A stretch of 64,000 nt of DNA from Candidatus Obscuribacterales bacterium (GCA_020050835.1 JAGVKB010000097.1:1-64000), one strand, 5' to 3'; counted from the stretch's first letter, positions 9,875-19,432 are shown. Numbers and translations are program-made. Notes: generated by a model from the sequence alone, not told the origin.

Positions 9875-10036
9875 CGGAAAAATGCTAGATTGCATGCAAG
9901 TTTCATACATGTGATTCGTGATTTTTCATTAGACAGAAGACAATTAAGAGCTATACTGAATGAGGGTTTTGATTGAAACGCAATCAAATTGTTGTGCAGA
10001 TTACCTATTCAGTGTGGCGCTCCAGAAGGATCTTCA

Positions 10037-10057
10037 TCAACCGAACACATCGGTTGA
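10037..10057 (+). other. Perfect inverted repeat upstream of small HicB-like gene
   Basis: TCAACCGA at 10037-10044 is exactly complementary to TCGGTTGA at 10050-10057, with a five-base loop. It ends 57 bases before the start at 10115. It could be an operator or a small RNA hairpin in the leader; no other promoter element is clear. Confidence 0.4.
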
Positions 10058-10114
10058 GTCGATTGAGCTGCTCCAAAATGCTTAGACCATCGAAGAAAAC
10101 GTTAGAGGAGCGCC

Positions 10115-10447
10115 ATGAAACGCACTAAACAACGCAACGTTCGCGAAGTGGATCTGCCCTGGAGCGAAGGCTTGCTTTCGGCGCGCATGTGGCAAGCCGG
10201 TAAGCGTTGCGTCGCCGGTGTCCCGGAGCTGGGCTTGCATTGCTACGGTTCTTCGCAGGCAGAAGCGGTCTTCCGCTTGTTCACGTCACTGCTTAAGTAC
10301 TACCGGCAGCTCAATATGTATAAGCACAAGATTTCCGATCGCGGTTTGGAACATTTGAAGCTCCTGAAAGTATGGGTTCAATCAGTCGAGCGGCGCATGA
10401 TGATCTCGGAATCTACCAGCTCCGTAGTACCGCTCAGACGAAAGTAG
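10115..10447 (+). CDS. Small basic protein with HicB-like segment
   Basis: The ATG has an excellent ribosome site (AGAGGAG, four to five bases upstream of the start). The protein has 110 residues. The segment CVAGVPELGLHCYGSSQAEA followed by VFRLFTSLLKYYRQL has the beta-beta-alpha rhythm of HicB-type antitoxin folds (VPELPGC..G.T.eEAl..l). No HicA-like toxin gene is adjacent, so a functional toxin-antitoxin pair is not supported. It may be a regulator using the same fold, or unrelated. The upstream inverted repeat at 10037-10057 might be its operator. Confidence 0.6.
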   Translation: MKRTKQRNVREVDLPWSEGLLSARMWQAGKRCVAGVPELGLHCYGSSQAEAVFRLFTSLLKYYRQLNMYKHKISDRGLEHLKLLKVWVQSVERRMMISESTSSVVPLRRK

Positions 10448-10455
10448 AATCTTCT

Positions 10456-10477
10456 CCGGCAAAACAATGTTTTACCG
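10456..10477 (+). terminator. Weak terminator-like hairpin
   Basis: CGGCAAAAC and GTTTTACCG pair with one C-A mismatch across a three-base loop, directly after the stop of the HicB-like gene. There is no U tract, so termination is uncertain. Confidence 0.35.
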
Positions 10478-10540
10478 AATTGAACTAATCCGGTCGGAAG
10501 GACGTCTTAACGAGCAGCTACAGATTTGGTCTCCAGTAAG

Positions 10541-11014
10541 ATGCCTGCTGTCCGTACAATCGGATCTTTAGTAATTGCAATCTTGCTTGCAAGCAATTTT
10601 CTTGCAAACAAGCCGGCTCTCGGACAGGAAGGCACAAGCGAGACTTTCGACTGTGCTTCAAACCCAGGAGACACCTGCCTAGGCCAGCGCTCTAGTCAAA
10701 ATGAAGACCTGAGTCAATTACCTTACAAGTATCTCGGCAACAGCTTTTCGGGAAAGTTTCATCGCCCTTCCTGCAAATTTGCAAAAGTGATGAGTGTCAA
10801 CCATGTTTGCCTCTTTCATTTTCGCCGGCAAGCAATTGCAGCCGGACAAGTTCCCTGTCGCTACTGTCTGCCCCCCAATTGGAAAACAGTTGAAGCCAAG
10901 TTGTTGCCGAGCAGTCAATCGAGATCGCAGAGCCAGTCCCAGCCAGGACCCATCCGGTCAAAGGACGAAGCGCAGCACCGCCTGGAACCTCTTGGCACCA
11001 GCAATAACTTATAG
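10541..11014 (+). CDS. Secreted protein with Ada-like zinc-binding domain
   Basis: ATG 10541 is chosen (a TTG lies five codons upstream) because it starts a signal peptide (MPAVRTIGSLVIAILLASNF). After a short Cys-containing linker, residues about 65-115 read FHRPSC, then F..RRQAIAAGQVPCRYCLPP. This is the pattern of the Ada N-terminal metal-binding domain (H-R-P-x-C ... G-x-x-PCxxC-P), also found attached to secreted nucleases. The DNA-methyltransferase parts of Ada are absent. A Ser/Gln-rich tail ends the 158-residue protein. A periplasmic or surface zinc or methyl-acceptor role is inference. Confidence 0.65.
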   Translation: MPAVRTIGSLVIAILLASNFLANKPALGQEGTSETFDCASNPGDTCLGQRSSQNEDLSQLPYKYLGNSFSGKFHRPSCKFAKVMSVNHVCLFHFRRQAIAAGQVPCRYCLPPNWKTVEAKLLPSSQSRSQSQSQPGPIRSKDEAQHRLEPLGTSNNL

Positions 11015-11088
11015 TTTGTGGTTATTGAGAGCCGGTCAGTGGTATAAGGTTTCGAGATAGTAGTCGTCCCCGAAACTGGCTGATAAAA

Positions 11089-13725
11089 ATGGCTGTAAAC
11101 GAAGCAGTGTTGACCCTTTCAAACTCTGTGGGTCTCATTGTAGATCGCACCATCACGCCCGAGCAGGTAGTCGGGCAAGCATGCTTGATCTCCAAGAGCC
11201 GCGTAGCGGCCTGCGCCAGCAGCGTCTTCAACTACGTCGAAGCCCCATGGGCGCTGATCGTCAAATTTCCCAATCCGGACCTCTGGTATGCGGTCAAGTC
11301 CATTACACTGCATCCGGACTTCAATAAACGCGAGGCACGCACCCGCTATCTAACCCAAACCGGACTGGCCACCGATTCCGTAGCCAGCTTCGAGAACGAC
11401 ATAGCAAGCGTTTCGATGGACCCGACCGTGCCGGAGCTTCGAGCCGACCAGATAACCGAGCTCAACAGCCTGCTGTCGATCGGACCACAAGCCACCGGAC
11501 AAGACCTCTCCGGGCCGGTCGAAGGAACCGACATTCCAAGCCTGATTCAAAGGTTAGTAAGCTCCGGGCGCGAGGGGCTTCTGACGTTTTTTGACGAGCG
11601 CGGACGTCCAATCGCGCGACTGCTCGTTCGGCAGGGCGTGCAGGGCTACGTCCAAAGGGCGATCTACAAATCTTTGACAGGCGAGCTGGCACTCTTCGAG
11701 ATGATCTTACGGCGCCCGCGCGGCATATACATATTTCAGCCATCGGCTCAATTTACCTGGCCAAATGTCAGAGACATTGAAACTCCGATCGACAAGATTA
11801 TGGCCGAATCTACCAAGCGTGCCGGAGAGCTGCAACAGTTCTTGGGCTCACTGGGCGGTCCTGATGCTAGATATGTGCGCGCGGTGCCGCAATTTGATCC
11901 CAACGCCGTCCACCCTAACGCCCGCTGGATTGTGGAGCGTCTCTGGACCGTGCTAGACGGCTATCTAACCTTGGACAAGCTCTGGGAGCGAATCGGAGCT
12001 GACACCTACACGGCCTTGCGAGCGATTCAAGAGATGCTGCGTTTGCAGATTGTCCTGCTCGAAAGAGGCAGCCCATTTTCCTGCAGCGGCTCGCTCGGTG
12101 TGCCGATCGCTCCGATTCCTCCGCAAGAGGTCAGCCCCGGCGACCAGTTGACCGGATTCTTCCTGGATCCGCTGACAGGCAGACCGGTGCTTCTGCAGGG
12201 CGGCTTCCAGGGACGGTCGACCACCAATCCCAACACTCTTTTGCACAATATCCAGTTTCCACCGAGCTTCCAGGGTGCGATGGTCCTTAAGAACAATCAA
12301 CTGGTCGGGCTGACGAGCGGGCCGTTCGTACCGGCGGCAGGGCAACCTGCCCCGGCCTCCAGACTTTATCAAATGACGCCGATTCAAGCCTTGAGCGAAA
12401 GCGCGCGCAAGCTCAAGAGCACCGGCTCCTTCGATATTACCGCGCCGGAAGCGCCACCCGAACCGGTTAATCAGGACTCCAACCTGCCACCAATCGATTA
12501 CCAACCGGCGCCCGGAGCAAAGATTGGACGATTTATCTGCCCGGCCTGTCAGGCCCTCAATCTGGAGTCAGGGTTCTGCCAGAAATGTGGGGCAGACCTC
12601 GAAACCGGTCAAATGCCACCAAATGCCGGCGGTAAATCATTACGCGGCATGCAGCAGGCCGGCGGACTCTCCAAAAAGCATTTGGTGATGGGAGGAGCGG
12701 CGCTGTTGGTAATCGGCGCCCTGGTGATGATGTTCGGCGGGCAACCCGGCGGCTCGCCGCCGGCCAAAACCAGTTCAACTGCCGCAACCGGCACCGAGAA
12801 TGGCGACGTGCAAAAGGCTGTTCTGGTCGCTACCCAGTATGCCGGTCTGAAAGACACCGCTCCGCCCGGATACGTCTTCCAAGATGCGTCCAAGCTCACT
12901 AATGGAGCGCTGGCCTTCGAGCTGACTTCAGAGCTGAAAGATCAAAAGATACTTTTCGTCGTCCTGGACAACACTCAGCCCTACGATCACCTGGAGTTAG
13001 TCGCTGTGAAAGTGCCCTATTCGGACCTTCCGCAGAACGACTCGATGAAAGTCCTTAAGAATGCTCCGCTCTTAGATAAGGGGCCGAGCCTCTGGAAAGG
13101 CTTGACTTTCAACTGGGTGCTGGCTCGTTATAAGAAAAAGGACGACCAAACATCTCAGATGGTGCTGATTGGATCCTATCTGTCGCCGGTTGCTGGCAAG
13201 GCTATGCTCGTGATCGCCCGACCGATCAAGCAGGACAACCTGGACTACAAAACAGCGCTTTGGCTGATTGAGACGATGGCCCAACCGCTAATCGACAAGT
13301 CGGCAGGCGCTGAACCGGCGGCCGGCACCGCCACTACTACCGGCGCCGACACTGCCACCACCACCGGTGCCGACCAAGCCGGCAAGCCGGACGAGCAGCC
13401 TAAATCAAGCGAAGCGAAAGAAGCTACCGCCGAGGAGCTTGCGGCCTACGCCAAGAAGATTGAGGATCTGCTCAAGGCAAAATATGTCGCTCCAAAAGAT
13501 AAGGATGCCGCCAAGGAATCAGTCACGATTGTCGTCGGGGTCACAGAGGAAGGCAGTCTAAATAAGATCGAGATCGAAAAGCCATCGGCAGTGGAGTCCT
13601 TCGACAAATCCGTCGAGAAGCTCGTAACCGGAGAGAAGTTGCCGCCTGCCCCGCACACCAAGACTGGCTCGGTTTTAATCTCAGTCACTGCCGCCGGTGC
13701 AAAATTGACAGTTTCACTCAAGTAG
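11089..13725 (+). CDS. Multidomain membrane protein: protease-like fold, DUF4388, zinc ribbon, TonB-like C-terminus
   Basis: The protein has 878 residues. Residues 1-110 resemble the first half of a trypsin-like barrel (GQACLISKSRVAACASSV, later FENDIASVSMD), but the His of the catalytic triad is not visible. Residues about 147-215 fit the PatA/DUF4388 domain (DIPSLIQRLVSSGREGLLTF). A second protease-like stretch (FQGAMVLKNNQLVGLTSG) lies near residue 405. A zinc ribbon (CPAC...CQKC) is at about 484-504, one transmembrane helix at about 527-547, and the C-terminal 100 residues resemble a TonB C-terminal domain (VTEEGSLNKIEIEKPS). It probably sits in the inner membrane with the TonB-like end in the periplasm. 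The domain calls are by motif and moderate in certainty; the combination is unusual. Confidence 0.75.
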   Translation: MAVNEAVLTLSNSVGLIVDRTITPEQVVGQACLISKSRVAACASSVFNYVEAPWALIVKFPNPDLWYAVKSITLHPDFNKREARTRYLTQTGLATDSVASFENDIASVSMDPTVPELRADQITELNSLLSIGPQATGQDLSGPVEGTDIPSLIQRLVSSGREGLLTFFDERGRPIARLLVRQGVQGYVQRAIYKSLTGELALFEMILRRPRGIYIFQPSAQFTWPNVRDIETPIDKIMAESTKRAGELQQFLGSLGGPDARYVRAVPQFDPNAVHPNARWIVERLWTVLDGYLTLDKLWERIGADTYTALRAIQEMLRLQIVLLERGSPFSCSGSLGVPIAPIPPQEVSPGDQLTGFFLDPLTGRPVLLQGGFQGRSTTNPNTLLHNIQFPPSFQGAMVLKNNQLVGLTSGPFVPAAGQPAPASRLYQMTPIQALSESARKLKSTGSFDITAPEAPPEPVNQDSNLPPIDYQPAPGAKIGRFICPACQALNLESGFCQKCGADLETGQMPPNAGGKSLRGMQQAGGLSKKHLVMGGAALLVIGALVMMFGGQPGGSPPAKTSSTAATGTENGDVQKAVLVATQYAGLKDTAPPGYVFQDASKLTNGALAFELTSELKDQKILFVVLDNTQPYDHLELVAVKVPYSDLPQNDSMKVLKNAPLLDKGPSLWKGLTFNWVLARYKKKDDQTSQMVLIGSYLSPVAGKAMLVIARPIKQDNLDYKTALWLIETMAQPLIDKSAGAEPAAGTATTTGADTATTTGADQAGKPDEQPKSSEAKEATAEELAAYAKKIEDLLKAKYVAPKDKDAAKESVTIVVGVTEEGSLNKIEIEKPSAVESFDKSVEKLVTGEKLPPAPHTKTGSVLISVTAAGAKLTVSLK

Positions 13726-13744
13726 CCATTACCGCCGTGCTGAA

Positions 13745-14440
13745 ATGTTAACCCGGTGCCCGAGTCCGAAATGCCGACACGAGTTCGATCTGCCTTGCTC
13801 GACTGACAGAGCGAACAGCGCTTGTCCGGCTTGTGGTCAGACAGCTACCTTTCGGTCGCTGGAGCTTGCGGTTCATGTCGACAAAGTTTACGGGCACAAG
13901 CTTGCCTCCGGCGATACGATTGAGAGTCTAGCCGCGGCAGAAGTTGAACAAGCCACGCTCTCAGTTCTGGTGGAGGACGTTCGCAGCCTCTGGAATGTCG
14001 GGTCGATCTTTCGCACCGCCGATGGGTCTGGCTTTTCGCAACTGTTTCTGAGCGGAATTACCGGCTGTCCCCCGCGCAAGGAGATCGCCAAGACCAGTCT
14101 GGGAGCGGAGGAATCCGTCGCCTGGAGTTACTGCCGCAACGCCCTTGAGGTGCTTCCGGCTCTAAGGACAGCCGGAGTCATGATAGTCGGGTTAGAATGC
14201 AGCGCCGGCAGCATCTCACTTACCGCTGCGCTCGCTGAGAATCGCTTGACCGCGCCGCTCTGCCTGGTGGTCGGCAATGAGGTAAATGGACTGTCAGCCG
14301 AGTCAATTTCGCTCTGCGACCTGATCTGCCATCTCCCGATGCGCGGCAAGAAGGAGTCGCTCAACGTGGCTGTAGCATTTGGAATCGCTGCGTACACAAT
14401 AGCCGAACACCTGCTGTCCCGAAACGATAGATCAAGCTAG
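13745..14440 (+). CDS. SpoU/TrmH-family RNA 2'-O-methyltransferase with N-terminal zinc ribbon
   Basis: This is a SAM-dependent methyltransferase of the SPOUT class acting on tRNA or rRNA. The three SpoU motifs are visible: DVRSLWNVGSIFRTADGSGF (motif 1), LVVGNEVNGLSAE (motif 2) and LPMRGKKESLNVAVAFGIAA (motif 3). The first 32 residues add a Cys-rich ribbon (CPSPKC, CPAC) that most TrmH proteins lack and that could bind RNA or zinc. It starts 19 bases after the preceding gene, suggesting cotranscription. The exact target nucleotide cannot be told from sequence alone. Confidence 0.9.
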   Translation: MLTRCPSPKCRHEFDLPCSTDRANSACPACGQTATFRSLELAVHVDKVYGHKLASGDTIESLAAAEVEQATLSVLVEDVRSLWNVGSIFRTADGSGFSQLFLSGITGCPPRKEIAKTSLGAEESVAWSYCRNALEVLPALRTAGVMIVGLECSAGSISLTAALAENRLTAPLCLVVGNEVNGLSAESISLCDLICHLPMRGKKESLNVAVAFGIAAYTIAEHLLSRNDRSS

Positions 14441-14611
14441 CCGGCTGTGCCGCGCACCGATCAGCGATGCTGGTCTTGCCAGCTGAACTTCCAGCCACAA
14501 AGTGCAGGCTGCTTAATAAATAGCTCCGCTCTCATGCATGATGACAATTCGGTCGATATACTGCCAGGACTGAACGAACCGTCCTCCTTGTAATACTTAT
14601 AGGTGGCGACA

Positions 14612-14935
14612 ATGCCAAGAAATTCTCTGGTCCAGCTTGCTAGAACGGCTCTGGGAGCCGGCCGTTCCCATCTTGGCGCAGGACTTACGGGTGCCTGCCG
14701 GAGCAATCCTGCCAGGCTTGCGCTCCTGAGCTCGGCTCCGCTGCTGTCGACCGCACAACCGTGTGTTCTCGCCCAGTCGGCCCCGGAGGCTACGCGCGAC
14801 CTTTCTGATATTCAAAGCAACGATCCCCAGGGATTCACCTGGATGCTGATCTGCATCGGCATTATAATGACCGCCGCCATTACACTGATCACCGTCACCA
14901 CCGTTCTGGCGATGAAAGGCAAGAAGAGCGCTTGA
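14612..14935 (+). CDS. Small secreted/membrane protein
   Basis: ATG 14612 is preferred over GTG 14603 because AGGTGG lies five bases before it. The 107-residue protein has a hydrophobic N-terminal region ending near AQS, a short soluble segment and a transmembrane helix (WMLICIGIIMTAAITLITV) followed by MKGKKSA. Its stop overlaps the TTG start of the OmpA gene by three bases, so the two are translationally coupled and probably work together at the envelope. No family is recognised. Confidence 0.7.
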   Translation: MPRNSLVQLARTALGAGRSHLGAGLTGACRSNPARLALLSSAPLLSTAQPCVLAQSAPEATRDLSDIQSNDPQGFTWMLICIGIIMTAAITLITVTTVLAMKGKKSA

Positions 14936-16035
14936 GGACTCGATCAGCTCGACTATCTGTCCTGTTCGCCCTCCTCTTCGTCTGGTTGGGAATTCTGCCG
15001 GTCTGGAGCGAAGTCGGTCAATCGTCCGTGCAAGACACCCAGTTTACCCGCGGTCTCAAGGACTATACGGATAAGCTCTCGTTGAGAGAGGGGCTCTCAA
15101 TCTCATTTCCGATTTATCGCGGCATCGATACTCAATGGAAACAGATCGGAGACTATGAGTTTCACGTTCAAGTAGTTAAATACGGAGCAGAAGGGCTGAC
15201 CTTTGATTGGACGATGTCGTACCCGGCCGATGCGGCCGGCAGCAGGGCAGTCAATGCCGAGGACTTGAAGGAGTCGACCAAAGTAAGTCTGTTCTATCCA
15301 AAACGCGAATCCTGCACACTGGGCGGATTTACTAATGCCGTACGCGTCTCAGATGCCATGTACAAAGCGCTCAAGCAAGGCCGCAAAATCGGTTTCGAAC
15401 TAGACGGGCCGGAAGCGCCGGCCGGGCACACGCGCGATCCTCGCTTCACACCGCACTCGCTTGAGTCGGTCGGACATGAGTTTGTGCCGATTCGCGTCAA
15501 CGACAAGCGGATGAAAGTAAAAGCGATCAAAGCAACAGCGGACAACGGTTGGCTTTACTGGATAATGGACAATCCGGATTTCCCAATGTTGATTCAAGGC
15601 AATGGGCCCTTCGGCTGGGGAGAGCCACGCTTCGACACGGCAGCGCTGGATGCCGCTGATGCCAGTCAAAGGATTATCAAACAGCTTGAGGAGCAGGGCG
15701 TAGCAACAACTCATGCTATTTTGTTCGACTTCAACAAGGACACCTTAAAACCACGCTCCAAACCAATCATCGATCAGATCGGCAGCTATTTGAACAAACA
15801 CGCTGAGATTAGCCTGGAAGTCGAGGGACACACCGACAGCGTCGGTTCGCTCGAATACAATCTGAAGCTTTCCCAGCGTCGAGCCCAGGCAGTCAAAGAC
15901 TATCTCGTCAATCAATGCGGGATAGCAGCCAGCCGACTTACTCCAAACGGCTTGGGATTCACCAAACCGGTAGCGACAAATTCGACCGCCCAAGGACGTG
16001 CTCAAAATCGGCGGGTAGTCTTTCGAAAGATCTAG
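14932..16035 (+). CDS. OmpA-family peptidoglycan-associated outer membrane protein
   Basis: The TTG start at 14932 overlaps the previous stop codon and gives a signal peptide (LSVLFALLFVWLGILPVWS). The N-terminal domain (residues 30-245) is not recognised. Residues about 255-367 form a clear OmpA C-terminal domain: ILFDFNKDTLKPRSKPIID, EVEGHTDSVGS, NLKLSQRRAQAVKDYL, and the closing GRAQNRRVVF. The TD and NxxLSxxRA...V motifs contain the residues that bind diaminopimelate in peptidoglycan. The protein should link the outer membrane to the cell wall, supporting a diderm envelope. Confidence 0.92.
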   Translation: MRTRSARLSVLFALLFVWLGILPVWSEVGQSSVQDTQFTRGLKDYTDKLSLREGLSISFPIYRGIDTQWKQIGDYEFHVQVVKYGAEGLTFDWTMSYPADAAGSRAVNAEDLKESTKVSLFYPKRESCTLGGFTNAVRVSDAMYKALKQGRKIGFELDGPEAPAGHTRDPRFTPHSLESVGHEFVPIRVNDKRMKVKAIKATADNGWLYWIMDNPDFPMLIQGNGPFGWGEPRFDTAALDAADASQRIIKQLEEQGVATTHAILFDFNKDTLKPRSKPIIDQIGSYLNKHAEISLEVEGHTDSVGSLEYNLKLSQRRAQAVKDYLVNQCGIAASRLTPNGLGFTKPVATNSTAQGRAQNRRVVFRKI

Positions 16036-16193
16036 CTGCAATCTTGGTCTGATCTTAAGGACTGGCAACACAATGTTTGCCTCCGATGAACAAGAGGAAT
16101 AATCGCCCTTGGGAGTCGCCTGAAAGTTCACTCCCTGCGGTTGTCCATTCCAACCTGAATCACGGTCTAGTCTAACCGGCGAGGATTTTGCAA

Positions 16194-19100
16194 ATGTCCA
16201 AAGACCACACTGATCAGACCGGCGAATCGAAAGCCATTCAAGCTGATGACTCGGCGACCAAGGCAAACCAGGAAGCTTCTGCCGGTAAGGTCGAACTGGT
16301 CAGCCGGCAAAGGCAAGCAACGGCCGAACATGAGTCGGGCAAAAGCGCTCCCGGAGTGGCGACAAGGAATTTCGGCAAGAGCAACGCGCTGCTCGCTGCG
16401 CTCAAAGAGGCTCAAGAATCTAAGTCCAAACCAAGCGTGCTCGCAAGCAAAACAGCCGACTCCCAGTTGACCGAATCGCATAAGACTCTGCAGAGATCGA
16501 AAGGCGAGTCGAGCCTGCCCGGTGAAGTAATCAAACGAGCGGTCGAGCCGGCGATGCACATTGTCAGTTCGACGGACAATCTCACCAAGATCGCCCGAGA
16601 ACATCTTGGTGCTGGCGCTACTAACGAGGAGATTCAAAAGCACGTCAAAGAGATCGCCAAGCTGAACCAGATCGACAATCCAAATATCATTCGAGATGGT
16701 CGCGCCTTGATCTTGCCGGGACACACCGCCGATGGTGGTTATATCACCGCCTCTTTTGACGGCAACCAGTTAATTACTTATCCCGACGGACGGATTCGCC
16801 AGGAAAATGCTGACGGAACCGGCAGCGAAACATCTTCGCGGCCGGACGGCAGCTCAACCATCAAGCGCTGGGGACCGAGACCGGAAGACCGACACGAGCT
16901 TACGCGAGAGGCCGATGGCACGCTTAAAACAGTGGATTCGCACGGCACAACCATCATACGGCCAAACGGTGATCTCCGGCGAGAATCCGTCGATGGCGAC
17001 TCGTTCGAGCGCACCAAGCAACCCGGTGGAGGCTATAAGGAGCATCATTGGGGACCGTCACCAGCGAGCAATTACGATGTCGCGGTTGAGGCCGACGGCC
17101 GGTACATTCAAGTCGACGCTCAGGGCAACAAGGTAACGGTCAGCCCCAACGGCGACCGCAAGGTAGAGAATAAGGACGGCAGCGGCTGCGAGCAAACGCG
17201 CCTTCCCGATGGTGGCTATCACGAGAAACATTGGGGGCCTAAGCCCAATCAGAATTACGAAGCGACCAGCCGTGCTGGTACGTTCGAGTATGTTGATGCC
17301 AATCATAACAAGCGCGTTGAAAAGCCAAACGGTGACGTCAGGCAGGAGAATTCGGACGGCACCGGATACGAGCGAGTGACAGCGGCAGACGGCCAGGTCT
17401 CCGAGAAGCACTGGGGTCCTAAGGCTCACCAGAACTACGAGCTCAAACCCAACGGGCATGGAGCGTTGAGCGGACGAGATGGTCTCGGTAGTCTCCACAC
17501 ACAGTTATCGCCCGGCAATGAAAGCATCTCCTACCCCGACGGGAGGATGTGCATCCTCCGCTCCGAGGCAGACGGCACTTCTCGCCAGAGCTACGGCGGC
17601 TGGAGACCACAAGACAGATTTCAAATAACCAGAACCCCGGATGGCAAGGTCAGCATTACCGACCAGGCGGCAGACAGGCCATATCAATCGCTGGCGGACG
17701 CTCAAGTAAGGACAGAACGCGAGCGGCTCGCCAGACTCGCTGAAGCAAAGATTACCAATCCGGCAGACCTGGCTAAGTTTCAGGCAGATATGGCGCGCTT
17801 CGAGGAGCGCTCGAAAGAGATGACGGAAAACTTCAAGAAAGAAGGTTTGAGCGAAGTCGACGCAAAGAAGAAAGCAGCCGAAGAGGTAGCCAAAACATAT
17901 GGTCATATCTCGCGCCTGCTGGAAGCTGGTGATCATGCCAGCGTACCATTAGACGGCGGCAAACGGGTGCAAATCGCCGAGCAGATCATGAACAATGCGG
18001 CTCGTCCAACCACAATCGATCAGGGCTATCACAACACTTGCAACGTAACCTCGGTGGAGATGCGCCTGTACAGTAAGAATCCATCGGAGGCGGCACGGCT
18101 GGTGTCAGATGTAGCCACATCCGGTGAATATGTTTCGACCGCGGGCACAAGAGTAAAACTCGTCGCCGGCGATCTCGCTCCGCACGACGAAGCCAAGACC
18201 AATCCACCGCCGGACGGCGGTCGCGGCTTAGCCGGTCAGCTTTTCGAAGTAACCGCCGTCAATATTCATTACCAGAAGGTCAGCCCGCATTTAGCCTACA
18301 GACAGCGTGAGCGCGATCCCAGTAAGGTTCCGCCCGATACCGGTGAGTCTCTGGTGGATTACAGCAAGAAGCCTCCGGAAGAGACCGGCAAGGCTCCCGG
18401 CTTATCGACCAACTCTATCGTTGATATAGGTAATGAAATCACCGGACGCAACGAGACTGGTTGGCTGCTGGAAAGCGGTGCCTTCGAGTACGCCGGCAGC
18501 AAAACCGGGGCTGTGCGATCGCCGCAAGATTTGAATGACAAACTGGCCTCTGCCAAAGCTCATGGCCAGTTGCCGCTCGTAGTGATGGTCCATACCGCCC
18601 ACGAACCTTTCAATACCGACTCCGGAGGCGGCTCGGCCGGTGGATCAGGCGGCTGGCATGTGGTGAACATAACGGACTATCAGCCAGGTCCGCCGGCAAA
18701 AGTCGCAATCGACAATCAGTGGGGTTCCCGGGTCGATCACAGCGGCGACAGGATGGTATCGGTGCGGGACATTTATCATAGTTTGTCTGATCCTGCATAC
18801 TCCAACTACCCAAGCGAGCGCAAAAGAGAGCTCGAAGAAGATCGCCGAAACGGACGCATAGATGATTATGGCGAGTTGGAATACCTGCGCGTACTGAGGA
18901 TGATCGGTAAGCACACGGAGGAAACTAATCAAGCGCTGGTCGCCTCCGGTCAGAAAGACCAGACGAAAGCAGTCGAGCTGACCGAGCCGGATTATCAAAA
19001 GCAGCTGGTGGCTAAACTCCAGGAGATCGAGGCGAAATGGAAAGAAGCAAAGGCAGCCGGCCGGTTCGACCCGGTTCAAGCCAGCCGAACAGCAGAGAAG

Positions 19101-19391
19101 ATCGACCAGTTGACAGCCAACCTGCCGGCTCAGGCTAAAGTTGCCGTACTGCAGTCAATAGCTGAGCTTGAATTATCTTCAGGTAGGTTCGATTTCACTC
19201 TTGCGAACTCATTCAGCGCCATTCGGAAGCAGCAGCAGGCCGACGTCAAGAACGGTGTTTTCGACGAAAGCAAGAGGTTGGAGTACGAGCAGGCGATCGC
19301 CAACTTTCAAGCAATTATGGACAAACTGAGTCCAGCTCGGCGCGAAGCAGTCAGACAGATGGTGAGGCACGCGCTCAGACCTGTACCATAA
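16194..19391 (+). CDS. LysM protein with 60-residue HWGP repeats and cysteine-peptidase-like C-terminus
   Basis: ATG 16194 is chosen (TTG 16188 is alternative); GAGG lies nine bases upstream. The protein has 1065 residues and no signal peptide. Residues 1-115 are disordered. Residues about 122-178 form a LysM (STDNLTKIAREHLG...NQIDNPNIIRDGRALILPG). Residues about 180-440 carry at least four repeats of 60-61 residues, each with PDG/PNG turns, E(N/S).DG and (K/R)xWGP. After a helical region, the C-terminal domain has DQGYHNTCNVTS (Cys616), GGWHVVNITDY (His822) and VAIDNQWGS (Asp840/Asn841), in papain-like C-H-N/D order. A helical tail follows. The layout suggests a cell-wall-targeted toxin or protease; export without a signal peptide would need a special route. 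Catalysis is inference. Confidence 0.8.
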   Translation: MSKDHTDQTGESKAIQADDSATKANQEASAGKVELVSRQRQATAEHESGKSAPGVATRNFGKSNALLAALKEAQESKSKPSVLASKTADSQLTESHKTLQRSKGESSLPGEVIKRAVEPAMHIVSSTDNLTKIAREHLGAGATNEEIQKHVKEIAKLNQIDNPNIIRDGRALILPGHTADGGYITASFDGNQLITYPDGRIRQENADGTGSETSSRPDGSSTIKRWGPRPEDRHELTREADGTLKTVDSHGTTIIRPNGDLRRESVDGDSFERTKQPGGGYKEHHWGPSPASNYDVAVEADGRYIQVDAQGNKVTVSPNGDRKVENKDGSGCEQTRLPDGGYHEKHWGPKPNQNYEATSRAGTFEYVDANHNKRVEKPNGDVRQENSDGTGYERVTAADGQVSEKHWGPKAHQNYELKPNGHGALSGRDGLGSLHTQLSPGNESISYPDGRMCILRSEADGTSRQSYGGWRPQDRFQITRTPDGKVSITDQAADRPYQSLADAQVRTERERLARLAEAKITNPADLAKFQADMARFEERSKEMTENFKKEGLSEVDAKKKAAEEVAKTYGHISRLLEAGDHASVPLDGGKRVQIAEQIMNNAARPTTIDQGYHNTCNVTSVEMRLYSKNPSEAARLVSDVATSGEYVSTAGTRVKLVAGDLAPHDEAKTNPPPDGGRGLAGQLFEVTAVNIHYQKVSPHLAYRQRERDPSKVPPDTGESLVDYSKKPPEETGKAPGLSTNSIVDIGNEITGRNETGWLLESGAFEYAGSKTGAVRSPQDLNDKLASAKAHGQLPLVVMVHTAHEPFNTDSGGGSAGGSGGWHVVNITDYQPGPPAKVAIDNQWGSRVDHSGDRMVSVRDIYHSLSDPAYSNYPSERKRELEEDRRNGRIDDYGELEYLRVLRMIGKHTEETNQALVASGQKDQTKAVELTEPDYQKQLVAKLQEIEAKWKEAKAAGRFDPVQASRTAEKIDQLTANLPAQAKVAVLQSIAELELSSGRFDFTLANSFSAIRKQQQADVKNGVFDESKRLEYEQAIANFQAIMDKLSPARREAVRQMVRHALRPVP

Positions 19392-19432
19392 ATCGGCTCG
19401 GCGGCGAGCACCAATTTTAAAGTGAGGACCTT

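Noticed and set aside
10115-10447. HicAB toxin-antitoxin system
   Set aside because: Only a HicB-like segment is seen; no HicA-like gene lies on either side.
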